Source of the DNA: Actinidia chinensis
Taxonomy: Eukaryota; Streptophyta; Magnoliopsida; Ericales; Actinidiaceae
Direction of reading: 5' to 3'
Length of the DNA: 20,000 nucleotides
NCBI GenBank assembly: GCA_009663005.1
Contig: CM018903.1
Span: 19,332,089 to 19,352,088 of the forward strand
In this document: positions 1-9,769 of the stretch, one piece after another
Numbering within the stretch: position 1 is the first letter of the stretch
Layout: each line of letters starts with the position of its first letter
Notes under the pieces: generated by a model
The model's database searches: none
What the model saw: only the letters and a program-made list of their open reading frames with translations
Told to the model about the DNA's origin: nothing
Position numbers and translations under genes: made by a program

Positions 1-61
1 CATATTATTATACCAAGAATCAAAGGACAGAGAGAGGAAGGAGGAAGAGGGAAACACGTGG

Positions 62-475
62 GGTGGTTGTGCGCAAGATTCTAAAAATCGCTAGGCGGTA
101 ACGGGCGGCCGGAGGAGGGCCGTAGCCGCCTAGGCGGGGCCTAGGGTTTTTTTTGGATTATTATTTATTATTTATTTAAATCATTACTTATTTATTACAA
201 ATAATAATAAATGACCAAATATCAAATTTATACCCAAAGAAATGATAATTCAAAATAGTAAAAAAAGTTCAAAGGTTTAATATAAAATATTTAAAGAGGG
301 AAGATAGACATGAATGTAGGTCTCTAAAATATATAAAAAAAATTAGAAAACTATGTCTCTTAAAAGCGCTAGGCATAAGCAGGCGGGGGAGGGCCCAGCG
401 CCAGGCGGGGGCCTAGGCGTCTGGGCGGCCCGGGGGGGGCCTGAGCGCATAGGCGGGGCCTAGGTGGAGGATTTA
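62..475. repeat. GC-rich CTAGGCGG-type repeat blocks around an AT-rich core
   Basis: Two very GC-rich blocks (about 86-149 and 365-470) built from variants of CGCTAGGCGG and GCCTAGGCGGGGCCTAGG enclose an AT-rich core of about 210 bp. Both blocks start with an A-run followed by CGCTAGGC and end with AGGCGGGGCCTAGG, so they are direct imperfect copies. CGCCTAGGCG is itself palindromic, so each block could fold. No ORF is present. This may be a non-autonomous element or remnants of one. I do not recognise the family, and I saw no target-site duplication. Confidence 0.5.
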
Positions 476-1639
476 AGAACGAGGTGGGCGGGAAGGGGCA
501 AATATGGTGGGTTAGTAACTATTAGGTGCAAGGAAAAAATATTAGATGTTTGGAAACTAGTACTATGAGATTAGTGTGGGGGCATTAATAATCTCTAGGG
601 TTTATTGCTAGGTAAATGCCAAGGAAAAATTATCAAATTAGTGAGATAATACTAAAAAATTAAAATTACCATTAAAGTTTTATGGGTAATGTGCAGACTA
701 TGCGTAAATAATTAATGTTACACGAAAATCTGGAAATGGTATGTTAGTACACACTGGTACCGGTATTCCTGTACAATAATTAAAATGGTACGCAGCTGGT
801 ATGAGAATTGACAACTTGCTCTAGCGTAGTAATGTCAAAGACTAAGATTAGATTCTAAAAGAGATGAAAATATTCTGTTTTTTCTTAATCTTTTTCTTAA
901 TAGATAAACATTTACAAAGAGTGATGGAGGAGGTGTGAACCAGTGGGCATGTAACCCACACAGAAAAATTGAAAAAAGATGAGAAACAACCACTGTTTTA
1001 ATGATGTATGATCCTTCCCAAGAATGGAAAAGTGTTGCCTGAATATGATCATGATCCTTTCCATGGGAGGAGTTACTGCCTGAATATCTGTGTTAAATAG
1101 TTGTCTCATTCATATATTTGCTTGCGTGATGGACGAATGCTATGGATTTAAAAGATGGAGGGTGAAGTTGTTGACCAACTCTCTGTCTCTCTCTCTCATG
1201 CTGTAAATTGGAGTCTTGGGGCCAGTACAATTTATTTCTATAAACACAAAGCCCACACATGGATATGGCCAGAATTACACAATTCAGCAAATGGGTGGGT
1301 TGGTTCTACTTCTAACTTAATGTGTAGTATGTAGTCACAAAAAGCCTTCAGGTTTTTGTTGCAAGGAAATTAGCTGGTTTTGCATTCTTTCTTTTTTAAT
1401 TTCTGGGTGGGTGATTGGAAAAAACCAAACACAACACCAATATCATGCCCATTTATTTTTGTAAGCAAAACAATTTTAGCTGTATTGAAGAAAGTAACGA
1501 ATGATAAATATTTTGCTTACAATACGTTTTTAGGAAATTGTTATGTTTAGAACTTGTATAAAAATTGTTTAATTTGAAACTTTTTACATGTTAGTTGCGT
1601 TTGGTAGGGGGACAGCTAAAGTAATGACGACAATGATTA
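476..1639. other. No gene seen; AT-rich flank with a short CT microsatellite
   Basis: The reading frames here are short and give no recognisable protein. A short CT-rich tract lies at about 1181-1199. The stretch just before 1640 would be where a 5' terminal inverted repeat of the downstream Mutator-like element should lie. I could not match any part of it by eye to sequence right of 6870. Confidence 0.4.
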
Positions 1640-2559
1640 TATTTTATGGGAAATAGATACGAGATCGCCGAGAAGGTATATCCATACGATATAGATGCTA
1701 CTGTTGTGTTATGATGTTGGAATTGGGAACCCAGTTACACAGTACGTGACATAATGATACCCAATGGTAGCGAGTACGAGAAACAGTGAGTATAAGTTCA
1801 TTGTAGATCCCGCATAGGACGAATAATGGAAGATGTTATGATATATAAAGGAAGTGCCAAATTTTAAATGACGACAGGACATTGAAAATGTCTGCTATCC
1901 CTTCGAGAATCCCGACCACAGGATGTTGAAATATACGTTGTGAAGGAGGGGTAGCACAATGAAACACCAATGGAAAGGCATGCAGCTGATGGATTGGCAA
2001 CAGGTCCATACTTACGGTGAAACTTTGTCAGGGAGGGAGATTATCTGCCACTAGGGGTTTATTTACTCAAATGTTCACTTGGCAGAGTGAGTCGAAGGCA
2101 ACATAGCAGAGGAAGCACCGGGGCAACGAATGTGTAACTCTTCAGCCAAGGTGAATGAATAGAGGCGGGAGGGGCCAGTGGATAGTGTGGATCCTGTGGA
2201 ATACGCCTAGTGGCCTTAGGCAGGAGATTGGAAACCCAAGATAATGAAAAGATGCGGAGTTTTCAGTTATGAACATATTCAGATGAAGATATTGAATGTT
2301 TCTATGACAATCCGAAAACGCATTAGATGGAAGCCTTACATGACAATCATAGAAATAGTCCATGTGTTACAGAACTTGGTGAGGCAAATGTGTAGTAGTG
2401 GTCGCGACTTATATGATAGTTGTCCGACATGGTCAGATGTTTTACCCCGGGAGTTTTGCAAAAGGGATAGTTTTCAGAAAGATAGATGGATGAGTGGATC
2501 CGTGCATGTAAACTGGTTATCACTTGAAACAAAATAAAACATTATCATGTTGTGGACAA

Positions 2560-2735
2560 CAAATAAAAATGTTTGGAGCACCAGGTGCAGTCACGATTGC
2601 CATTGGAAAGCGTGCATGTTTGACAGAAGCAAGCATGATTTCTTTGGATCAAAGGGAATTACACGGGGCCCTCATTTACCAAAATGTTTACATAGAATGG
2701 AGTATGTTTTGGATCAATCGCAATAGTAATTCGAA
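2560..2735 (+). other. MuDR-type Cys/His DNA-binding segment of the transposase
   Basis: One frame from 2586 reads Cys-x3-Cys-His-Trp-Lys-Ala-Cys, then 20-odd residues to Gly-Pro-His (2667-2675), then a Cys at 2685 and LDQS about 14 residues on. In the family this is the pattern C..CPW....GPHTC.....LDS, the region just before the catalytic core that binds the terminal repeats. The Pro of CPW is His here. Just upstream, at 2524-2538, another frame gives MKQNKT, which fits the usual run-up to this motif. The part is broken by frameshifts on both sides. Confidence 0.65.
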
Positions 2736-2859
2736 ACATTCATGAACACTTGATTAAGACACAAGTTGCTGATGGAGTTAGTTTCCAAATTTAAGTAATA
2801 CTGCGTTAATGTATTTGTTCATTGCCCTTCGGTGGTTAAAAGTTCAAATTGTTGTTTGT

Positions 2860-3850
2860 TTGTTAGTGTATAGGACGACCTCTGGATGGAAAATAGCATC
2901 AGTATTATTGAGAATGCTAAAATAGTTCTGGTTTTACATTTCCTACAAGAAAGCCATGGCGGGACGAACAAAGGGCATTGCGATGGTTTTTGGAGATGAA
3001 TTCATCCTATGAAAAGTTGCCCAGGGTTCATGAGAACGTTGGGATTTGAGAAACCTTAGGACAGCTATGACTTTTAGAAACCATTGGATTGGGTTATGAT
3101 GGGCTGGAGGGGCCACTGAGACAGATATTTGGTAGTTTCGGCCATGCATGAAAGACTTCAAGCACTGTCTGCAGTCCTAAAGAATAGACGGTACTTTTCT
3201 TATGGGAGGTAACTGGAAGTCAGGTGATGCTTATGGCCGAAACTGTTATGAATAACAGTTTTTTCTCCTAGCTTTCGCGTTGTTAATCAGGAAAAACTAC
3301 CGCGATTGGTCTGGTTATCCACAGTCAGGGCCAGTGAGTGTTCCAGGATGGAGGGTGTTGACATTTGTTTCTGATCGGGTATTGCAGCCATAATTTCGCA
3401 CAATGTTCAAAACATTGAAGGGAAAACAGCACGACTAGGGCCAAACTAGTTGGAATCCATAGATATTGTCCTTAGACACTTTAAAAGTAATTACCAAAAA
3501 AAAATTTTGATAACGTGAAAGTTAAGAATCTGATTGGCAAGCGGGGATGCCTTAAGTGCGCAAGTTTTGACGAGGCAATGGATTATAATATAAAAAAATT
3601 AGGAACGAATTCAAGAGTCCGGCGGCCAGAGGTGATCGTGCTTTGTGGCATAATGAGGACCCAAGGCCTTGGAAGTGGACATTGCACATGACGGAGGTTA
3701 TCGTTGGAGGGGAAGTTACAAAACCAACCAATGATTAGAGTACTTACAATAATGTCCTCCGAGATGCATGGACTGCCCATAACTTCATATGTTTGAGTTA
3801 CCTCTACCGTCTGGTAGCACTTTCAATGATAAAACGAGGTTAAATTGAAA
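2860..3850 (+). other. MULE transposase catalytic core, decayed
   Basis: The two Asp residues of the DDE-type site can be seen: in IDGTF at 3187-3189 and in FVSDR at 3373-3375, both in the same frame as LAFAL. The Cys/His pair typical of the family, HRYC...RH, sits at 3458-3479 with a one-base shift inside it. At the place of the third acidic residue, where relatives have Ser-Glu before the Asn-Asn-Val-Leu stretch, the frame reads stop-Ser-Thr-Tyr-Asn-Asn (3736-3753), so the Glu is lost or shifted out. A 5' intron remnant ending near 2868 is possible but unproven. Confidence 0.8.
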
Positions 3851-4158
3851 GTGTTTTGCTAATGGGTTGAGGTTTACACAGTTCACCTAAAAGGGCACGT
3901 TAAGTTAGAAGAGTACAAACTCGACGGCGGGGCATCACGAACCATCTGTAAATTGAAAAATGTATAAAGAATTTTTTGAAGGTTTATGAACTTATGACCT
4001 GTAGAAAACCATTGATACAGCCATTTGTCTGTAGTTAATGTTGATTACAAACTATTCTCCTCCAAGTTTCAGAGGCATCTGTGTTCTGCAGGAGGTGTAT
4101 AATGCAGCAGGCCGACACCGGAACCACAAACATGCCGGTATTGTGTAATCCACCGTCA

Positions 4159-4214
4159 TGTGACTGCAGAAAAAAATGGTATGATATATCATTATCTCTG
4201 ACATTTGCACACAT
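4159..4214 (+). other. SWIM zinc finger of the transposase
   Basis: Cys-Asp-Cys (4159-4167) is followed after about 13 codons by Cys-Thr-His (4206-4214), the CxCx(n)CxH spacing of the SWIM finger that follows the core in MULE transposases. The spacing includes one frameshift. The next segment, CTKLRQS and on to about 4310, resembles the usual region after the finger. Confidence 0.65.
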
Positions 4215-4535
4215 TGGTGCGCCGCTTGCTGCACGAAGTTGAGGCAGAGTGATACCATATGGCACTAATTGATTCACAAGGTAGCTATGGATATTTACGC
4301 TCACTGGGGACACGACAATGATGTGGAAAACCGATAGATGGCATTGCGCATGATTGGGGTTGCATATGATGTCCTAGATCAGTCCCCATCCGAGTCGCCG
4401 ACAAGATCCCACATCTGGGACGTCCAAACAAACGAATCCCTAAGAGATGTACACAGCCACAGAAAAGTCAAAAAAAACCCAATTCATGGCGGGATTTTTA
4501 AGGAACAATGCATGATAGGTTGGAAAGAAACGTAA

Positions 4536-4859
4536 ATGTCCAAATCTAAATGGTTGAATTTAAATGTATTTGAGGGACCTCCTTAGCGTGTAAGATTTTT
4601 TATTTGTATTTATAAATAAAAAAACACATATTTCAGATAACATTTGAATGTATTTATATTTCACTTCTTGTCAATTTGGATTGTAATTTTGGTGCATGGT
4701 TGGGGGGGTTGTGAGATGTGAACTTATGAACTCATTTGCTTTTAATCGTACGATAGACATTGTCATGAAATGTATGGATGTAGGAACGATATTTAATATG
4801 GACTTTGTACCTGTGAACATTACAGGACCGATGGGATAATGTCAGGTTCGCCAAGGGGT
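4536..4859 (+). other. Spacer or intron between transposase and PMD gene
   Basis: AT-rich DNA without coding signal between the transposase tail and the first PMD motif. It may hold the transposase 3' end and the PMD promoter, or it may be an intron if both were once one transcript. No clear splice or poly(A) signal decides this. Confidence 0.4.
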
Positions 4860-6870
4860 CGCCAAGGGCCCTATTGATGGCACCGTACTGACGTTAACAA
4901 ACATGCTCCCTCATCAATCCAACCCTGGATATGGTAAATGGGGTATGTATGATTTAACATTTTTAAAAGTTTAACAGTATTTCTTGGAACATGTGTGAGT
5001 GTTTTAACATGGTTTGGTACACCAGGGGGAAGATTTGCGGCGGTCACATTCAGACTTTGCGGCTCGGGACTGTAGACGGAGATTGACCCACGTGTTTTGT
5101 TCCAGTCATATTACGTGCTAGTTTTTTACGTTACATCGACTTGGTCCAATTCGTTTGGACCACGCAATTGATCATGGCGTTCGTAGAGCGTTGGCGTACC
5201 GGAGACACAACATCTCCTACCTTCGGGAAGGCTATCATCACTTACATTATGTTGGCGCTATCTGTTGGTAACTACCTATTGATGGTTGCCCCTTTACACA
5301 CCCTAGACTTTCGTTATACGGTACAAAGAGTGTCCAGGATATTTGCAATGCACCATTCAGTGTCTAACCACCTTCAGAGTAGATTGACAGTGGGCCCCGT
5401 CTGAAGATGTCGTGGCTTGTCCCGTCGCACTTTCATATCCTACCACAAGAGCACGGAAATGATGTTTATGTACAGTGACACTCCATGCTTATGTTACTTT
5501 CGATTTATTGGGGGTAATACTGCTCACCGAGATTACTCTCGACTTTTGTGAGGGTCGCATACCTCCCCCCTTTTACTCGACTTGGACACTGCAGGGTCAT
5601 TTCACTGGGGGAGTGTAGTTTTAGCATGTCTTTATAGTGGAGCATTATGGCGGGCGACAAGAGAGCCAGGGTAGATTGGCGGAAGCACTACTTCTATTTA
5701 CAGGTATAATAGATGGATCCTTTTATGTCTGTTTAACACTGCTTCTGTTTTAATATACTACTCCATACGATTGGGCATGTGAGTGATTCCCGCGTATGTG
5801 CCCGCATCGCGTGATATCATAACTGCTGGACACAGCCTTTACTTATAGGGGGTGGGCATTCCCCGGTAGACCAAATGGGGAGCTAGGTTATGATTTTTTT
5901 CTTTAATACCTATACGCATATGTAATTATAAAATTTTCTATATTATGTTTGAACTGTATGTCAATGGATATTAGATTGGCGCACGACCACTACTTCCAAC
6001 CCATGGCGTCCTAGTTTACCGAGATCAGCTGAACTGTCTTATACCTGACGAGGTCTGTATACCATTTCGGATTTTTATAATTCATATACTTATTGTGGGC
6101 CTCGTCGTTTGCTTAATTAATTTTTTCTTTATCAATGTAACTATGTAGTTCACATGGAGGCGTATGATGCTTCATGCATGAAACTTCTTGATTATTGTCG
6201 GGTGTTGGCGAGTGATATATGGGGGGTGGTAGATCCCCTAACTTTTTGTCTTTATCAAATAGTCACATGTGTGGCTCGGGCCCTTCCACGTGAAGGCATG
6301 TCACCTTGTGTGTCACGTGTCTTATCAATGCAAAGACGGCTGCCTCTCTTCACCTTTCACGTGAAGGCCACACACATGATCTCCGATGCTGCAACAACAA
6401 CCCAATGAATTCATCTGGACCGTTACTATTCATTTAATTGGGCTATATATACATTGTCTGATTAGGTGAAAAGTGTGAAACCATACTTAAAAAGAATGCC
6501 GAAGCGAAATGAACTTTGGTGCAATCGTCTAGTCGTTCGGTCCAGCGACGAGACGGTTGAAAATCAATCCTCACCATCCATGTCGTGCGTACGTACAACG
6601 GACCCATCGGTAATAAATGGTATGGCCGCAAACGTTGCTTTGTTAATAAACCTATCCTCATGCACGATCCTATGGTCCGGTCAGCCACAGCTGCATCGCC
6701 AAGAGGCGTCTTTACTCCACCCCACAGGGTCCAAGACGACAAATTCATTAGGTTTGCCGTGGGACGGGACTTGGTTCGAAAACGCTGTGAACAAAGGTAA
6801 TTGCCGTAGCATGGCCTACGTGTCCGCTAAGGCCAAGTCAGCTACGCTTTTTGTCCGGGACACCTAATAG
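4860..6870 (+). pseudogene. Plant mobile domain (PMD, MAIN/MAIL-like) protein, pseudogene
   Basis: PMD proteins occur as host nuclear factors (MAIN, MAIL1) and as passengers of transposons; their biochemical role is not settled. Motifs in order: GPIDGTVLTL (from 4867), HRLGPIRLDHA (5134-5166), then after a frameshift AFVERWR (about 5177-5197), then KMSWL near 5404. Next is WGSVVLACLYSGALWRATRE (from 5606), which matches the most conserved block of the domain and is followed shortly by a stop and IGG. Further on come LLDYCRV..DIWGVVDPLTF (within 6154-6408) and WYGRKRCFVNKP (from 6618), which resembles the WYRR.TRRF.. block near the C-terminus of the domain. Introns probably lie at about 4960-5020 and 5710-5960. 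Stops and indels break it throughout. An open stretch at 6466-6867 overlaps the C-terminal part in another frame and is probably a by-product. Confidence 0.75.
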
Positions 6871-6879
6871 CCAGGTCAT

Positions 6880-7600
6880 AAAAGCGCTCGATGGCGAGAT
6901 TGAATTAAATTCAACGAGGTTGATAGATATCATTTTACGGAGTACTCGAAGAAAGAATGGTTGATCCAACATAACGAAAATAGAAATTAATGTTGATCGT
7001 TGCTAGTTTCTTTCTTACCCAAGAACTTTCAAACTTCTCATAAGAGACGGTGATAATGACCTTTGTTAACTACTACCTAGTAAAGCATTAGCGTTGCTGC
7101 AAACCACTAAGGTTGTGATGAACATGGGCCCATATTGCTTGTGTAGTTTCCTTTTATGCAAAAAAATATATGTTTGCACGAATAATATGTGTAGTTTTGG
7201 CTATATATTCCCCATTTTGTTATTTAAGTGTCATATATACTTCATGTGACTTAGATTTCGGAGTGAGTTGGACGAGACAGTTTTGAAACCCAAACCAATG
7301 TAGTGATTACATTCTACTTGTTTGTTAAAGAAAAGTATAAAGGAATCTGATGTTGGGTTCTTTTTTGGTGGAGTCTAGTTTTGGCGTGATCCGGATGAAA
7401 GGACCCGAACCCAAATATGTTGCGTGATTTTTTTAAATTAGATTTTCAATGGGCTTAGTCCCATGGAGTGGAGGCTTGGGTCCCAATATGCCCAAAGCCC
7501 TTAAGGATAGGAAAAGCATGTTTTGGCTCCTATTTTGGTGTTTAGGTATGTTTTGGGGGCATAATTTTTAGGGATAGTAAAAGCACTTTTTGAAAAATTT
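6880..7600. other. No gene seen; AT-rich flank right of the MULE genes
   Basis: No open frame of note. At 7451-7500 there is GGGCTTAGTCCC...CCAAAGCCC, an imperfect inverted repeat of GGGCTT/AAGCCC. The right terminal inverted repeat of the MULE should lie in or beyond this stretch, but I could not identify it. Confidence 0.4.
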
Positions 7601-7608
7601 TTTTTATA

Positions 7609-7777
7609 AAAACGCTAATTCAAAAGCGCTTTAAATGAAAACGCTAAATAGCGTTTTCATTAAAGCGCTATTTGAAATATCGTTTTCAATTCTATATCTA
7701 CACGTAATTGTTGACAGATGAAAACGCCTTTTCAAATAGCGTTTTTCATTAAAACACTATTTCCAAATAGCGCTTTA
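7609..7777. repeat. Array of AAAACGCTA / TAGCGTTTT inverted repeats
   Basis: The motifs AAAACGCTA, TAGCGTTTT and the self-palindromic AAAGCGCTTT recur about eight times. The centre is a perfect inverted repeat: 13 bases at 7634-7646 and their reverse complement at 7649-7661, with two bases between. With one indel the arms extend to AGCGCT on both sides (about 7625-7669). A weaker copy follows at 7729-7777. There is no ORF. It could be the 3' non-coding part of the PMD-MULE or a separate small element. A single matching motif, AAAACGCTATTT, appears at 19509-19520. Confidence 0.65.
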
Positions 7778-7789
7778 CACGGGTTGGGA

Positions 7790-8260
7790 ATTAAGTTAAA
7801 AGGACCCCATTTTGAAATAAAGTTAAAAAATAGCTGTTGTCATGGTGAAATTTCCAAAATAACACCTCTCCCAGATTGCATTTAGACAAACATGGCATAG
7901 TCTGTGACATCAACCCCCTACGACACTTCATAAAACTAGGTTGGCGTTTAAATGGCCGCAGTACAACTTGCAAGTGTTGCCCTAACAGTATCTTTGAGAA
8001 ATGGTCACATAGTGGTGGATGCCTCTAGGTGGACACAATGGTGTGGCCGAGCAGAGGCAGACTCCCCTCAAACGTCAACACATTCCAGCACCCCCCTTGG
8101 TCTTGTGTATATATGAATATATTACCAGGGTGGCACGGCCTAATCCACAATAGTTTAACCTTACTTCATTTAAAGCAAATCTATATTCCGCCCCCTCTTG
8201 CAAATTTCTGGGTGCACTGCCCTCCAGGAATCTCAGATTTGCCTAGTAATTAAGCATAGG
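7790..8260. other. Unassigned DNA, possible repeat debris
   Basis: An open + strand stretch (8029-8253) has no recognisable protein content. At 8185-8235 the text CCGCCCCCTCTTGCAAATTTCTGG...CTGCC resembles a phrase I associate with plant dispersed repeats, but I cannot name the family. No functional call is made. Confidence 0.25.
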
Positions 8261-9154
8261 GTAGTTATTAAGTTTTCAGAAAGTAGAGCAAACAGCTTGT
8301 CTAAAATTTTGGCCAAACTGATCAATTAAGAGTAAAGAAACAACTAACAGCCCTAAAGAAAATGACCTTTGAGATCAACCAACCAGATTTAGCAAGAGAT
8401 TGAACATGTATAACTTCAATTAGCAAGACTAGCATATCCAAAAGGCTGGTATGATAAAAAACCGTCCTATGATACACAGAAATGACAACACAAAATTAAA
8501 GAATAGATCTAGCAGTGGGTGATCAAGGATTAGACTGTCTATGACTGCAAGTGGGGCAAGCTCAACCAAACTGCAAACTATTAAAGCGAAAGTCATACCA
8601 GAGTCGAAACTAAAAAAATAAGCACCAATGCCCATAATATTAGTGTGTCTCTATAAAGAGACCAAAAGAGAAAAGTGAAGAAACGTGATAACCCATTGTG
8701 TTATTGGCTTTGATAAGCTAAGGATACCGTGGAGCCCTATGGCTAGGTCAGAGACGCCAGGACACCACTAAACCTTGGTGCCCTATAATTTTAATTAATC
8801 GATAACAAAAATAGGCTACACGTAACACAATTGTAAGAATGGGAGGGGAAAGTTCGGCTTCCTCCAAAGAATCAAAGAAGAAGGGGAGGGGAAGGTTGGC
8901 TTCCGCCAGAAGCAAAGGTAGAAAAAAAGAAAACCATCGTTTTTTGATGTATTCATCCATCATATCTACTTTTCCTCAAAAAACATTCCTTAAATAGAAC
9001 AAAACCTAACCTATTTGATAACTACTACAATATAATTTGATAAATAATAAAATTTAACAGACGCCTAACACAATAAAAACTCCTAACTAAATACAATCCG
9101 ATTAACTTAAATATAAAAAAAATAATTATAAATGATAAAATACAGAATTAATAA
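8260..9154. other. No gene supported
   Basis: Minus-strand frames at 8429-8635 and 8748-8963 are hydrophobic, but they look like chance readings of A/G-rich + strand DNA. The 43-bp duplication is the only clear structure. 8990-9170 is strongly AT-rich and could be an intron of the coding-like stretch to its right. Confidence 0.35.
8841..8926. repeat. 43-bp imperfect tandem duplication
   Basis: GGGAGGGGAA-A/G-GTT-C/T-GGCTTCC-T/G-CCA occurs at 8841 and again at 8884, a period of 43 bp. The unit is purine-rich and both copies end in an A/G-rich run. A lysine/arginine-rich frame of about 39 codons begins with ATG at 8839 and runs through it on the + strand, but nothing supports it as a gene. Confidence 0.6.
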
Positions 9155-9640
9155 AATAAACACAAGTTATCATACCATCATTCTCATCCACTAGAAGCAC
9201 TCGACGATCCACCTTGAGTTCGTCAAATACTGATTCTTCCACCGCCAACGCATCAATACTTGAAAGAGATTAACCCCCAATCGCATGGCTTTCAAATTTA
9301 AGTTTCGTTCAAGCACGACCCAAATAATCTATCTTCACCTAGCTCAAATTGTTTCTGAAATCCCCTAAGAAGGCAAAACGCAAAGGAAGTTGTCAATACC
9401 ATCCAATTGATTTTTTTCACTTGGTACTCTTTCAAGTTGAAGAGGACTTTTTCCCTTGCGCCATTTTGTAGCTTTCGAACTCTTTCCAAGCACTCTTCGT
9501 CTCCAAGAGCATTGAAAAACATAGCAAGCCTTTTGAATATGCCTATAAGAAGAATATGTCTTTGTGATGACGCCAATGGATCTAGATTATTGTCATCTTT
9601 GGTTTTCTTTTTGAACCGTTGCATCCTCTTCTTTCATTTT
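9155..9640 (-). pseudogene. Coding-like stretch, unidentified (possible gene fragment)
   Basis: The minus strand has an open frame of 108 codons from an ATG at 9624 to 9298. It starts with a basic segment (MQRFKKKTKDDNN) and continues with a mixed helical-looking segment (FKRLAMFFNALGDEECLERV). A second open piece at about 9155-9265 reads SIDALAVEESVFDELKVDRR and further on VLLVDENDG, then meets a GT at 9175-9174 and AT-rich DNA, as an exon edge would. A GT..AG pair between 9399 and 9358 would be only 42 bases, short for a plant intron. The amino-acid make-up looks like a real soluble protein, but I do not recognise it. The overlapping + strand frame 9407-9769 is probably its shadow. Confidence 0.35.
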
Positions 9641-9769
9641 AATATCCCCCAATCTTGTTATTGTATTTTGTCACCCCTAATAGTTTTATTGGTCAGACTC
9701 TTCGTTCCTTCAAACATCAATACCAAACTAAGGAAGAAAAAGTTTGTGTATAAAAATTACTTTTTGTGA

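Larger units (their letters stand above)
1640..4535 (+). pseudogene. MULE (MuDR-type) transposase, pseudogene
   Basis: The family cuts and joins transposon ends in the nucleus. Read across three frames, the order is as follows. An N-terminal segment with YDIDAT (1685-1702) and EIYVVKEG (1928-1951) comes first. A Cys/His region with CSHDCHWKAC (from 2586) and a GPH triplet (2667-2675) follows. Next is a stretch like the segment before the core, ISYKKAMAGRTKGIAMVFGD (from 2938), then SYEKLP (3005-3022). The RNase-H-fold core has IDGTF (3184-3198), LAFAL (3268-3282) and FVSDR (3364-3378). HRYC and LRHFKSNY follow at 3458-3494, then FDEAM (3566), DGGYRW (3690-3707) and NNVLRDA (3748-3768). A SWIM finger lies at 4159-4214, and a basic tail with LGRPNKRIPKR starts at 4415. 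In the core frame, stops lie at 3133, 3178, 3253 and 3391. There are frameshifts at about 2998-3002 and 3470 and many others. The length of about 2.9 kb fits the family. The start is uncertain. Confidence 0.85.
1640..6870 (+). mobile_element. Decayed Mutator-like (MULE) DNA transposon carrying transposase and PMD genes
   Basis: Two degenerate genes on the same strand, about 330 bp apart, form one unit: a MuDR/MULE transposase (1640-4535) and a plant mobile domain protein (4860-6870). PMD genes inside Mutator-like elements are known from plant genomes, so the pairing itself argues that this is one element. Terminal inverted repeats and the usual target duplication of about 9 bp were not found, so the outer limits are only those of recognisable coding sequence. 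Both genes carry many in-frame stops and indels, so the element cannot be autonomous. Whether its ends could still be moved in trans is unknown. Confidence 0.8.

Noticed and set aside
1093..1290. Minus-strand frame reading QDSNLQHERERQ
   Set aside because: It comes from a CT microsatellite; such phrases appear often in spurious predictions.
2524..2630. A first reading of 2540-2620 as a SWIM finger (CGQQ...MFGAPGAVTIAI)
   Set aside because: The other frame gives the Cys/His and GPH pattern expected before the MULE core, and the real SWIM spacing is found after the core at 4159-4214.
6443..6867. Overlapping open frames of 101 codons (minus) and 133 codons (plus) as genes
   Set aside because: They overlap each other and the C-terminal part of the PMD remnant, which is read in the third frame (WYGRKRCFVNKP). 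No other domain was seen.
900..8100. Terminal inverted repeats and a 9-bp target duplication for the MULE
   Set aside because: I compared likely flanks by eye and found no convincing pair. A self-alignment of 900-1700 against 6870-8100 would decide.
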